From Actinomycetes bacterium (GTDB lineage: Bacteria; Actinomycetota; CADDZG01; JAHWKV01): DNA of 19,490 nucleotides. The notes beneath the pieces were generated by a model. The model was given only the letters and a program-made list of their open reading frames with translations. It made no database searches and was not told the origin of the DNA. The position numbers were made by a program, and so were the translations under genes. The stretch is taken from assembly GCA_029263035.1 (NCBI GenBank), contig JAJCYF010000223.1, positions 1 through 19,490 of the forward strand, written 5' to 3'. Shown here in pieces: positions 13,985-19,490 of this stretch (position 1 is the first letter of the stretch; each line of letters starts with the position of its first letter).

Positions 13985-14659
13985 ATGACGAGAATGAAAA
14001 TAATGGTGTTTGTCCTTGGGACAGCACTAGCACTATTTGTGCCTGCTGTGGCTCAAGCTCAGACCATTGTGGTCAACAACAACAGCAGCACGCAGAGCAC
14101 CTCCACGGCTACCTCCGGGGGCCACACGGCCAGCACCACCACCAGCGGTGTGGGCGCAACCGGCGTTCAGGTTGCAGGCGGCGCGGACAGCCTGGACATG
14201 GAAAGCACCGGCAGCAGCACCTCTGCTGCGGTTGCTGGTCCCAACGGCGCTACCGCCAACGGCAACTCGACCAACGAGAGCGACATCGACCTCGACTGCG
14301 GCAACCTTGCCTGCGCAGGCACCTTCAACTGCGTCGGAACCGTTTGCACCCCGACGGTCATCGGCGGGGGCAACGTAATCATCCCCACCCCGAACCCGAC
14401 CATCACCATCATCCCGCTTCCCACCAACACCACCGGTGTGAACGACGTGTGTGATGCAGGTCTTCTCGGTTGCCTGTTGAGCAACCCCGACCTGAACCTG
14501 GACCTGGCCGATGTGCTGGACCTGGGTGACGTGCTCAACGATGTCCTGGGCGGCAGCACGGTCCTGAGCGACCTGCTGGAGGACCTGGACCTCGACCTGG
14601 ATGAACTCCTGGGCGGCGGCATCCTCAGCGGCGGCGGCCTCGGAGGTCTCCTGGGCTAA
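13985..14659 (+). CDS. Secreted Asn/Ser/Thr-rich protein with Leu/Asp-rich C-terminus
   Basis: I recognise no family. The 224-residue product has a clear signal peptide (MKIMVFVLGTALALF, cleavage after AVAQA near residue 25). The mature N-terminus is rich in N, S, T, G and A (VVNNNSSTQSTSTATSGG), with no aromatic residues visible until a Phe at 115. Four cysteines at 105-121 (CGNLACAGTFNCVGTVC) and two more at 156 and 163 could form disulphides. The tail is an unusual Leu/Asp alternation (LNLDLADVLDLGDVLNDVLG, then LDLDLDELLGGG), ending in Gly/Leu. GGGGAGG at 13971-13977 sets the ATG; ATG at 13994 is an alternative. A strong terminator follows. It may be a self-assembling wall or biofilm protein, by composition only. 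Confidence 0.78.
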   Translation: MTRMKIMVFVLGTALALFVPAVAQAQTIVVNNNSSTQSTSTATSGGHTASTTTSGVGATGVQVAGGADSLDMESTGSSTSAAVAGPNGATANGNSTNESDIDLDCGNLACAGTFNCVGTVCTPTVIGGGNVIIPTPNPTITIIPLPTNTTGVNDVCDAGLLGCLLSNPDLNLDLADVLDLGDVLNDVLGGSTVLSDLLEDLDLDLDELLGGGILSGGGLGGLLG

Positions 14660-14689
14660 GGTCTTTACCGGCCTTGTAAGCAGCTTTCG

Positions 14690-14735
14690 ATCAGGCCCAA
14701 GCAAGCTTTAAGAGCTTGCTTGGGCCTGATTTTTT
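14690..14735 (+). terminator. Strong intrinsic terminator
   Basis: A perfect 17-bp stem (left arm 14690-14706 beginning ATCAGGCCC; right arm 14714-14730 ending GGGCCTGAT) with a 7-base loop TTTAAGA leads into an uninterrupted run of six T (14730-14735). It ends the transcript of the secreted protein gene at 13985-14659 and isolates the following lipoprotein gene. This is the best terminator in the window. Confidence 0.95.
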
Positions 14736-14814
14736 GTTCGTCTTGGAATGCGGCTAATGTGTACTCGTGGCGGCGCCGTCCGGCGCACCTGCCCGGCAAT
14801 CGTTAAGTGGGGTG

Positions 14815-15369
14815 ATGGGTCTGTTCTCCGGTAAGTTCCTTCTTCGCATCATGATCGGCTTAATGTTGCTCTGCCTGGCAGTCGCCTGCCGGCAGAATGC
14901 TCCCACCGAGGATGATGACTTCGAGCTGTTGACCCCCGGAGAAGGCGCGGGAGCAGGCGGCACAAGCGAGATAGATTCCGGCGCAGTCGTCGAGCACCTG
15001 AAGGCCGCCGGGATGCCCATTGGACGGGTTGACGTCTACAACGCCGAGACCGACCCGGTCAGCCGGTTGGGCCGTCCGGGCCAGTACGTCGGCAAGGCCA
15101 TCTTCCAGGACTCCAGATTGCCTCTGGTCCTTCAGGAAGGACAGGACGTGATCAGCTTCCAGAACTCGGGCGGTATCGTTGAGGTCTTCCCGTCCACCGC
15201 CGAGCTGGAGGACCGCAAGAAGGCGCTGGACCTTGCGCGCCAGCAGTTCCCGGCAGCGTTTCCCGAGTACCAGTACAACAACGGGGTCGTCCTCCTTCGC
15301 CTGGGCCACGTGCTGACCCCGGAGCAGGCTGCCGGCTACGAGGCAGCCATCGCTTCGTTCGAAGGATAG
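14815..15369 (+). CDS. Probable lipoprotein of unknown function
   Basis: The product is 184 residues. The ATG at 14815 (GTG at 14812 adjacent) follows AAGTGGGG. A GTG at 14767 would add 16 residues ahead of the signal and has no ribosome binding site. Residues 6-25 form a basic-hydrophobic signal ending LAVAC; C25 is the only cysteine after the hydrophobic core and probably the lipidation site, although Ala rather than Leu at -3 makes the lipobox imperfect. After an acidic Gly-rich linker (TEDDDFELLTPGEGAGAGG) comes a compact mixed domain: VVEHLKAAGMPIG, YVGKAIFQD, VISFQNSGGIVEVFPS, a helical LEDRKKALDLARQQF and LTPEQAAGYEAAIASF. The overall form resembles small periplasmic ligand- or peptidoglycan-associated domains, but no family was named. 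The next gene starts 9 bases on. Confidence 0.8.
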   Translation: MGLFSGKFLLRIMIGLMLLCLAVACRQNAPTEDDDFELLTPGEGAGAGGTSEIDSGAVVEHLKAAGMPIGRVDVYNAETDPVSRLGRPGQYVGKAIFQDSRLPLVLQEGQDVISFQNSGGIVEVFPSTAELEDRKKALDLARQQFPAAFPEYQYNNGVVLLRLGHVLTPEQAAGYEAAIASFEG

Positions 15370-15378
15370 GGGAGCGCA

Positions 15379-15558
15379 GTGGAGGGTCTTTCGGCAGGCT
15401 GGCTCACCCTGATACTGGTGGGCCAGGTGGTGATCTTTGTCCTGCTGTCTCTGCTGGCAGTGAAGCTGGTCAAGGTGATCAAGAGCCAGAACAACGGAAT
15501 GATCCTGCCGCCGGACCTCTCGGCGAAGCTGCGTAAACGCTTCAAGCGTTCCAAGTAG
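15379..15558 (+). CDS. 59-residue membrane microprotein with basic tail
   Basis: This small gene begins with GTG nine bases after the lipoprotein stop, with AGGGGAG at 15368-15374 as ribosome binding site. The product has a hydrophobic segment at about residues 8-30 (WLTLILVGQVVIFVLLSLLA) and a basic C-terminal tail (KLRKRFKRSK). Codons show the same third-position G+C bias as the neighbours. Topology is probably N-out/C-in with the basic tail in the cytoplasm. It is presumably co-translated with the lipoprotein. No family was recognised. Confidence 0.65.
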   Translation: MEGLSAGWLTLILVGQVVIFVLLSLLAVKLVKVIKSQNNGMILPPDLSAKLRKRFKRSK

Positions 15559-15578
15559 CCCGTGTCGGGCTTGAAGCG
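15538..15578 (+). terminator. Compound hairpin over the stop of the 59-residue gene
   Basis: CGCTTCAA (15538-15545) pairs with TTGAAGCG (15571-15578), enclosing an inner GCCCG-TGT-CGGGC hairpin (15558-15570). The structure spans the stop codon. No T-run follows, so it may be a Rho-type or mRNA-stabilising structure rather than a true intrinsic terminator. Confidence 0.35.
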
Positions 15579-15625
15579 CCGGGCCCCTTCTACACCGCAC
15601 CGAAACTAACGCAGGAGAACGACCA

Positions 15626-15647
15626 GGGCCGCATCGCGTGCGGACCC
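15626..15647. terminator. Small hairpin between convergent genes
   Basis: GGG-CCGCA, loop TCGCG, TGCGG, bulged A, then CCC gives an 8-bp G+C stem midway between the + strand microprotein and the - strand loop-repeat gene ending at 15669. It has no T-run on either side. It could serve as a bidirectional stop, with low confidence. Confidence 0.22.
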
Positions 15648-15668
15648 CCTGGGATCCGAACGATTCAT

Positions 15669-16367
15669 CTAATTGTCTGAGATTCCGCTCGTCTCGTTGT
15701 TCCAGTGAGAGCCCTTCCGGCAGGAAAAGTCTTCCCCGTCGATGTCGTCGTCTCCGTCGTTATCGATGCCGTCGTTGCACTGTGTCTTGGGTGGCGGTGC
15801 GGCAGTCGTAGGTGCGGGTGTCGTGGGTGCAGCAGGCGTCGGATCCTTAGGTGGAGCAGGGGACGGATCCGCGGGTGCGGCAGGCGTCGGGCCCTGAGGT
15901 GCAGCAGGGGACGGAGCTTTAGGTGCAGCAGGCTTCGGCGAAGCGGGGTCGGGAGACTCGCTCCTGTCGGTACGTGAGGAGCAGCCCGGGTCCCTGAGGT
16001 CGGTTTTGCCGTCCCTGTCGTCGTCCCGGCCGTTGTTGCACTGGGTCACTGCCGGCGACCCTGTTGAGGTCGGCTCCGGGCCGGGGCTCATCTCTACGAC
16101 CTCGGGCTCTACCGGCGTGACGGGATCCGGGTTGCCGCCGAAGGGGAAAACCAGAGGGAACCGCTGGCTGGTATCTATGGCCCGCTGGACCGGCGCCGGA
16201 TCGGACTCGGGCTCGGGGTCGCTTTGCAGTGCCACGAACGCGGCGAACGGCAGCACCGCCACGGCTACCAACAGCCCCAATTTTACGAAGGGCGGAATGT
16301 CCAGACGCGCGAAGCGGTCGGTGGCGTAGCGCAACTGATCCCGGAGGGCATAGAGCTTCCGGTTCAC
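15669..16367 (-). CDS. Loop-repeat membrane protein A (two DxDxDG motifs)
   Basis: This is one of three related membrane proteins. From GTG 16367 it has 232 residues; TTG 16391 is an alternative, but GTG gives VNRKLYALR, matching MNRFRYRLN of protein C. A basic cytoplasmic head is followed by one membrane span (28-47) and an FPLVFPFGG segment also seen in B. Two Cys-flanked acidic loops lie at 109-140 (CNNGRDDDRDGKTDLRDPGC) and 196-225 (CNDGIDNDGDDDIDGEDFSC). They resemble calcium-binding D-x-D-x-D-G loops and the putative metal-binding repeats of MopE-like proteins. Between them lie five 8-residue Pro/Ala repeats. The outside portion is probably a wall-spanning stalk bearing cation-binding heads. 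Ligand and role are unknown. Confidence 0.8.
   Translation of the reverse strand: MNRKLYALRDQLRYATDRFARLDIPPFVKLGLLVAVAVLPFAAFVALQSDPEPESDPAPVQRAIDTSQRFPLVFPFGGNPDPVTPVEPEVVEMSPGPEPTSTGSPAVTQCNNGRDDDRDGKTDLRDPGCSSRTDRSESPDPASPKPAAPKAPSPAAPQGPTPAAPADPSPAPPKDPTPAAPTTPAPTTAAPPPKTQCNDGIDNDGDDDIDGEDFSCRKGSHWNNETSGISDN
15813..15932 (-). repeat. Five 24-bp tandem repeats coding PAAPxxPS/T
   Basis: Within protein A, residues 146-185 read PAAPKAPS, PAAPQGPT, PAAPADPS, PAPPKDPT and PAAPTTPA, five in-frame 24-bp units. DNA copies are diverged but clearly aligned. Such a Pro-rich array forms an extended stalk and is prone to copy-number change. Confidence 0.85.
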
Positions 16368-16411
16368 GAGCGGCCACCCGTGGGTGCGCAAAGACCATCA
16401 AAAGCAGACAT
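16364..16411 (-). other. Possible 15-codon leader reading frame overlapping the start of protein A
   Basis: An ATG at 16411 opens a 15-codon frame (MSAFDGLCAPTGGRS) whose TGA overlaps the GTG at 16367 as GTGA, the classic translational-coupling arrangement. GAAAGG lies 16 bases before the ATG (16428-16433), farther than ideal. It may be a real coupled leader or chance. Confidence 0.25.
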
Positions 16412-16459
16412 GGAATTCAGGATTAGACCTTTCGGATAGCCGGTACGGGTCCGGCGGAC

Positions 16460-16465
16460 AGTATA
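16460..16465 (-). promoter_or_regulatory. Candidate -10 (TATACT) for loop-repeat protein A
   Basis: On the minus strand TATACT lies in the 135-base gap between genes B and A, about 93 bases before the GTG start. The -35 region is not recognisable. If real, A can be expressed separately from B and C. Confidence 0.3.
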
Positions 16466-16502
16466 CCGATGGTCATTCGTTTTCCGGACGCGAACTCGCC
16501 AT

Positions 16503-17321
16503 TCAGTTGCCGCTGCCGCTGGCTTGCTCCCGTCCGGGGCAACCGGGGAGGTCCTCGAAAGGCGGCTCGCAGTAGGGCGAAGGTGGCGGACCCGTGGGAA
16601 TGGGGGGCGGCGGATTTGTCGGCTCCTGGGTTGGTGCCGGTGGGGTCGGCGTTGGAGGCGGCTCCGGAATTGGCAACTCGGGCGGCGGGGGCGGCATAAC
16701 CGGCGGAGGAGGCGGAGGCGGGGTCGTCCTGCGCGCCGGGTTCGGCGACTCGGTGTTGTCCCGGCTACCGGAGCAGCCGGAGTCGGCCAGGTCAACCCGG
16801 CCATCGCGGTCGTTGTCTATTCCGTCGGAGCACTGCGTGGTGCCCGGGGCCTCCAACGGGAAGTTTTCCGCCGGGGACGGGCTTTCCACCAGGGGAGGGG
16901 GAGGTGACATGCCGAAGGGGAACGCCAGCTGAACCCCGGTGGTGGAGGTAATCCCGGCGGGAGACATGGTCGGCTCGGGCTCTACCTCCTCCTCGGGTGC
17001 ATCTCCACCGCGGGGGAGCATCAGGATGAAGGCGACGAAGGGCAGCAGGGCGACGACCAGATAGACGAACTTCCTCGTCCGGGAGCGAGGCTCGTTCAAC
17101 GGAGGCCCGGGCACGGCCTCGACCGGTTCGTCGGGCTCTTCCCACTCGTAATCGTCGTCCGACAAGGAGGCGGTCCCCGCACCCGGTTCGGGCGCGAATG
17201 AAGAATCCGGAGCCTCTGCTTCAGGCTCTTCGGCCGCCGGATCCGAGCCGCGATCGGGATCGTGGTTGGTGCCGGGTTTGTCCTGAGGGTCTTGGTCCGC
17301 CTCGGGGTCGGTGGGTTCCAG
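16503..17321 (-). CDS. Loop-repeat membrane protein B (one DxDxDG motif), start uncertain
   Basis: This is the second paralog. The frame is open from a TAG at 17337, but contains no ATG or GTG before the membrane span. The only ordinary start is TTG 17165 (220 residues, poor ribosome binding site). The 52 codons before it are acidic and show normal coding bias. A CTG at 17321 has GAAAGG six bases upstream (17328-17333), so I extend the gene there (272 residues). Using TTG-based numbering: acidic head (DDDYEWEEPDEPVE), basic RSRTRK, one span at 32-50, FPFG segment, one loop CSDGIDNDRDGRVDLADSGC (112-131). A long poly-Pro stalk follows, then a short C-terminal segment with two more cysteines (YCEPPFEDLPGC). 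It probably projects outside the cell. The ligand is unknown. Confidence 0.75.
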   Translation of the reverse strand: MEPTDPEADQDPQDKPGTNHDPDRGSDPAAEEPEAEAPDSSFAPEPGAGTASLSDDDYEWEEPDEPVEAVPGPPLNEPRSRTRKFVYLVVALLPFVAFILMLPRGGDAPEEEVEPEPTMSPAGITSTTGVQLAFPFGMSPPPPLVESPSPAENFPLEAPGTTQCSDGIDNDRDGRVDLADSGCSGSRDNTESPNPARRTTPPPPPPPVMPPPPPELPIPEPPPTPTPPAPTQEPTNPPPPIPTGPPPSPYCEPPFEDLPGCPGREQASGSGN

Positions 17322-17366
17322 AAAAGGCCTTTCGAGCTAGCTGGTGAGTTTCTCTGGAGATGCCGA

Positions 17367-17372
17367 ATTATA
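17367..17372 (-). promoter_or_regulatory. Perfect -10 hexamer before loop-repeat protein B
   Basis: TATAAT on the minus strand sits in the 80-base gap between C and B, next to an ACCGGCG/CGCCGGT hairpin (17372-17395). Transcription would begin near 17359, about 38 bases before the proposed CTG start. This position fits the longer protein better than the TTG start at 17165. No -35 is seen. Confidence 0.35.
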
Positions 17373-17419
17373 CCGGCGGCCGGGGCAACGCCGGTGCTTT
17401 CGGCTCTGCCGCATTGGGC

Positions 17420-18112
17420 CTAGGGGGTTGCGGTCGAAGTGGGCGTGGGTTCCGGGGGCGTCGGCGAGGGGGTGGCCGGACCCGACTCGTCGTCGTCTGT
17501 GAGGGAGTCGCAGCCAAGATCAGCCCAGTCGACTCTGTCGTCCCCATCGTTGTCGATGCCGTCGCTGCACTGCGGCGGCTGCGGTGAAGGAGACGGTGGA
17601 GGAGACGAGAAGGTCGGTGACGGCGCAGGGGCAGGTGCGGGAGCCGGAGGCGGGGTGGGGCTTGGGTCCGGGGATTCAGTCCGGTCGGTGCGGGAGGTGC
17701 AGCCCCTGTCGGCCGGGAAGTCGACCCTACCGTCCCGGTCGTCGTCCCGGCGGTTGGAGCATTGGGGGCTCGGGCTTGGGGAGGGGGAAGGAGTGGGGGA
17801 GGCCGTAGGCGTAGGCGTCGGCTCCAGCGAAGGGGTCGGGCTGAAGGTTGGAACCGGCACCACCAGAGGCGCCGGGGGACCTACATTGCGGCTTATGGTG
17901 CTGACCGGATCCTCGGCGGTGGTCGGGGTGTCCGGTTGCATCAGCGTGTAGAGGACGAACGGCATTGCCCCCAGCAGAACCAGGAGCGTCACCTTGATAA
18001 CGCCGCCGGCGGCCATGTTGTCCATGCGGTACCGCAGCCGGGCCATGCGGAGGGCATTTTCCCGTTTCATCTCGTAACGCCGGGTGTTCAGGCGGTACCT
18101 GAAGCGGTTCAT
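17420..18112 (-). CDS. Loop-repeat membrane protein C (two DxDxDG motifs)
   Basis: This is the third paralog, 230 residues from ATG 18112 (MNRFRYRLNTRRYEMKR). That start matches the head of protein A; an in-frame ATG at 18127 would add five residues. A strongly basic cytoplasmic head, one membrane span (38-58) and a Pro/Thr/Ser-rich stalk are followed by two acidic loops. The first is QCSNRRDDDRDGRVDFPADR at 117-136, closing at GC. The second, CSDGIDNDGDDRVDWADLGC, lies at 182-201. Each loop is followed by an SxTDxxES-type segment (TSRTDRTES, DSLTDDDES). No ribosome binding site is strong. The gene lies 73 bases after the CopD-like gene on the same strand, so the four genes may be one unit. 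A role in cation binding at the cell surface is inferred. Confidence 0.8.
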   Translation of the reverse strand: MNRFRYRLNTRRYEMKRENALRMARLRYRMDNMAAGGVIKVTLLVLLGAMPFVLYTLMQPDTPTTAEDPVSTISRNVGPPAPLVVPVPTFSPTPSLEPTPTPTASPTPSPSPSPSPQCSNRRDDDRDGRVDFPADRGCTSRTDRTESPDPSPTPPPAPAPAPAPSPTFSSPPPSPSPQPPQCSDGIDNDGDDRVDWADLGCDSLTDDDESGPATPSPTPPEPTPTSTATP

Positions 18113-18184
18113 TCGTTCCGAAACCATGGATTTAGTACACCACAGTCCCAAGTTGAACGGTCCGATACGGCAACACGGCTGCCC

Positions 18185-19490
18185 TCAAAAGGAGGCGGCG
18201 GCTCGGTCCCGGGCATCCAGGCAGGCCTGGGAGTAGGCGGGCTCGACCATCCCGCACAGCTCGGTTGCCTTGTCGGTGTTGTGATCGTTGAATACCGCGT
18301 TCAGCGACGCCCCGACGATGCAATGCTCCCGCAGGGTGGCTCTGCCGAGGGCGCACCCGGCAACCACCTGGGCGGGGTCGAGTAGGGAGTTGCCGCTTAT
18401 GTCCCGGCCCATGCTCTGGTAGCAGTCGTCGGCAAAACCGTCCTCGACGGTGTCGCAGATCTCAAAGCCCTTCGCCAGGTCCTGGTTGGACTGCCAAAGG
18501 ATGTAGGAGGTCTGCATGCCGAAGCACTCGTCCTTGTACTGGGAAGCGATCTCGTTGCAGGGGTAGACCAGGTCCCCCTCCCGGAAGGTTGCTCCGGCGT
18601 GGCCCTCCTGGGCGGAGACCACGTTTTGCATGATGGCGCCGGAGACGCAGGAGCTCAACTCCCACTGATCCCGGTACTTCTCGCAGTAGGGGATGGAAGC
18701 GAACAGGTCGGCATCGAATCGCAGCATGATGCCGTGCCCCACGCCGTGGACGCAGTTGTAGTGGACGAACGAGTACTGGTCTTCGGCCGGGTCCTCACAG
18801 ACACCGGGGATCAGCTCAAGCAATTCCTGGTCGTTGTACTCACTCATCCGCTGCTCGACCACGCCGTGGTAGTAGCCGGACCAGCAGGCGGAGGCCTCAA
18901 AGGAGAGCGCTTCCCCCAGGGAGTCGTAGTACCCGGCGGCCTCACGTCCCAGGTCGTGGGTTACCTGGTGGCATTGGGACGCCACGTACTGGTCGCTGCC
19001 GGACAGCTCCAGGATCTCTGCAACCGCGGCTCCCGCGTCCTGCTTTTTCATCACGTCCGAGAAGTAGTTCTGGTAGCAGTTGGCCTGGCCTACGTTGAGG
19101 CCGGCGCACTCCTGCACATCGGCCACCGGCTCGGCGCTCAACACGTCCTCGGCGCTTTCGCCCGGCCCCGAGGGAGCCCGCCCGGCGGTCGGGTTGAGAA
19201 CCGCCAGCGATGAGGCCAGCACCAGCACGCCCGCCAGGGCTCCCACCTCCATCCGAAGTGTCCGCCCGAACTTCGGGTCACCCAGCCGGGCCGGCTGGTC
19301 CCGGACCTTCTGGTCGTGGGCCCAGGCAAGGGGCAGGATCACCGCGGTCAGCAGGATCAGCTTGACGGTGAGCGCCCATCCGTAACGGTTCGAGAACAAT
19401 TCGGTGCCGATGTTTGCCCACAACGCCTCGGCTCCGGTCACCACCAGAACCAGCAGGCTCCAGCCGGCGGCCCGGGCGAACCTGGGGAAG
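18185..19490 (-). CDS. CopD-like membrane domain fused to Cys/His-rich repeat domain, N-terminus outside window
   Basis: The frame is open to the right edge; about 434 C-terminal residues are visible and the start is missing. Numbering from the GTG at 19444: about 1-90, with 15 more residues before it, look like the end of a CopD-type copper-resistance domain. Signs are RFARAAGWSLLVLVVTGAEA, FSNRYGWALTVKLILLTAVI, a basic loop, and a last membrane span near 67-84. After a linker, residues 110-410 form an exported domain with 16 cysteines. These lie mostly as C-x(9-14)-C pairs; the last five second cysteines (266, 307, 341, 375, 408) are 33-41 residues apart. Histidines cluster in CHQVTHD (158-164) and HYNCVHGVGHG (228-238). 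The repeats resemble helical-hairpin (TPR/Sel1-like) spacing. I recognise no family for this part. Copper or other metal or redox function is inferred. Confidence 0.75.
   Translation of the reverse strand, partial: FPRFARAAGWSLLVLVVTGAEALWANIGTELFSNRYGWALTVKLILLTAVILPLAWAHDQKVRDQPARLGDPKFGRTLRMEVGALAGVLVLASSLAVLNPTAGRAPSGPGESAEDVLSAEPVADVQECAGLNVGQANCYQNYFSDVMKKQDAGAAVAEILELSGSDQYVASQCHQVTHDLGREAAGYYDSLGEALSFEASACWSGYYHGVVEQRMSEYNDQELLELIPGVCEDPAEDQYSFVHYNCVHGVGHGIMLRFDADLFASIPYCEKYRDQWELSSCVSGAIMQNVVSAQEGHAGATFREGDLVYPCNEIASQYKDECFGMQTSYILWQSNQDLAKGFEICDTVEDGFADDCYQSMGRDISGNSLLDPAQVVAGCALGRATLREHCIVGASLNAVFNDHNTDKATELCGMVEPAYSQACLDARDRAAASF

Noticed and set aside
14767..14814. Upstream GTG start for the lipoprotein
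   Set aside because: It has no ribosome binding site and would place 16 residues before the signal peptide.
15813..15932. Regular repeats that might be a CRISPR array
   Set aside because: The 24-bp units are contiguous, in frame and encode a Pro/Ala stalk; there are no spacers.
16364..16804. 146-codon minus-strand frame rich in Pro/Arg
   Set aside because: Most of it is an out-of-frame reading of loop-repeat gene B; only its last 15 codons are kept as a possible leader frame.

Overview
The window is high-GC bacterial DNA with strong third-position G+C, short intergenic gaps and many GTG/TTG starts. The gene order rne - rplU - rpmA - obg - proB - proA ... nadD - rsfS is typical of Actinomycetota. 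An LAxTG-type surface-anchoring signal (the motif preferred by class E sortases) and a fused Wzz/BY-kinase protein fit the same phylum. Extra genes between proA and nadD, and unfamiliar surface genes to the right, suggest a lineage outside the well-studied genera. That placement is inference; there is no rRNA gene here to test it.

Left part (1-11006, almost all + strand). It opens with the 3' part of an RNase E/G gene cut by the window edge, then a 73-residue membrane microprotein, ribosomal proteins L21 and L27, the ribosome-assembly GTPase Obg, and gamma-glutamyl kinase and gamma-glutamyl phosphate reductase (the first two proline-synthesis steps), with overlapping or near-overlapping stops and starts. 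An orphan 118-residue gene, glucose-6-phosphate dehydrogenase (zwf), a convergent DUF192 envelope protein and a bacterial PH-domain membrane protein follow. NadD, RsfS and a charge-segregated unknown protein close this block.

Right part (11013-19490) looks like an envelope region. On the - strand lie a Wzz/BY-kinase fusion (polysaccharide chain-length control and export) and a secreted LAxTG protein. Divergent from these, after a 492-bp AT-richer gap, are a secreted Asn/Ser/Thr-rich and Leu/Asp-rich protein ending in a very strong intrinsic terminator, a probable lipoprotein and a 59-residue membrane microprotein. Facing them on the - strand are three paralogous single-span membrane proteins with Pro-rich stalks and five DxDxDG-type, probably calcium-binding, loops flanked by cysteines. 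They lie downstream of a protein cut by the right edge that joins a CopD-like membrane domain to a Cys/His-rich domain built from about 34-residue repeats.

The left block is conserved housekeeping. The best candidates for undescribed biology are the CopD/Cys-repeat fusion with its three loop-repeat neighbours (15669-19490), and the pair of divergently transcribed secreted proteins around 13500-14000. No tRNA, rRNA, CRISPR array, transposase or integrase was seen.
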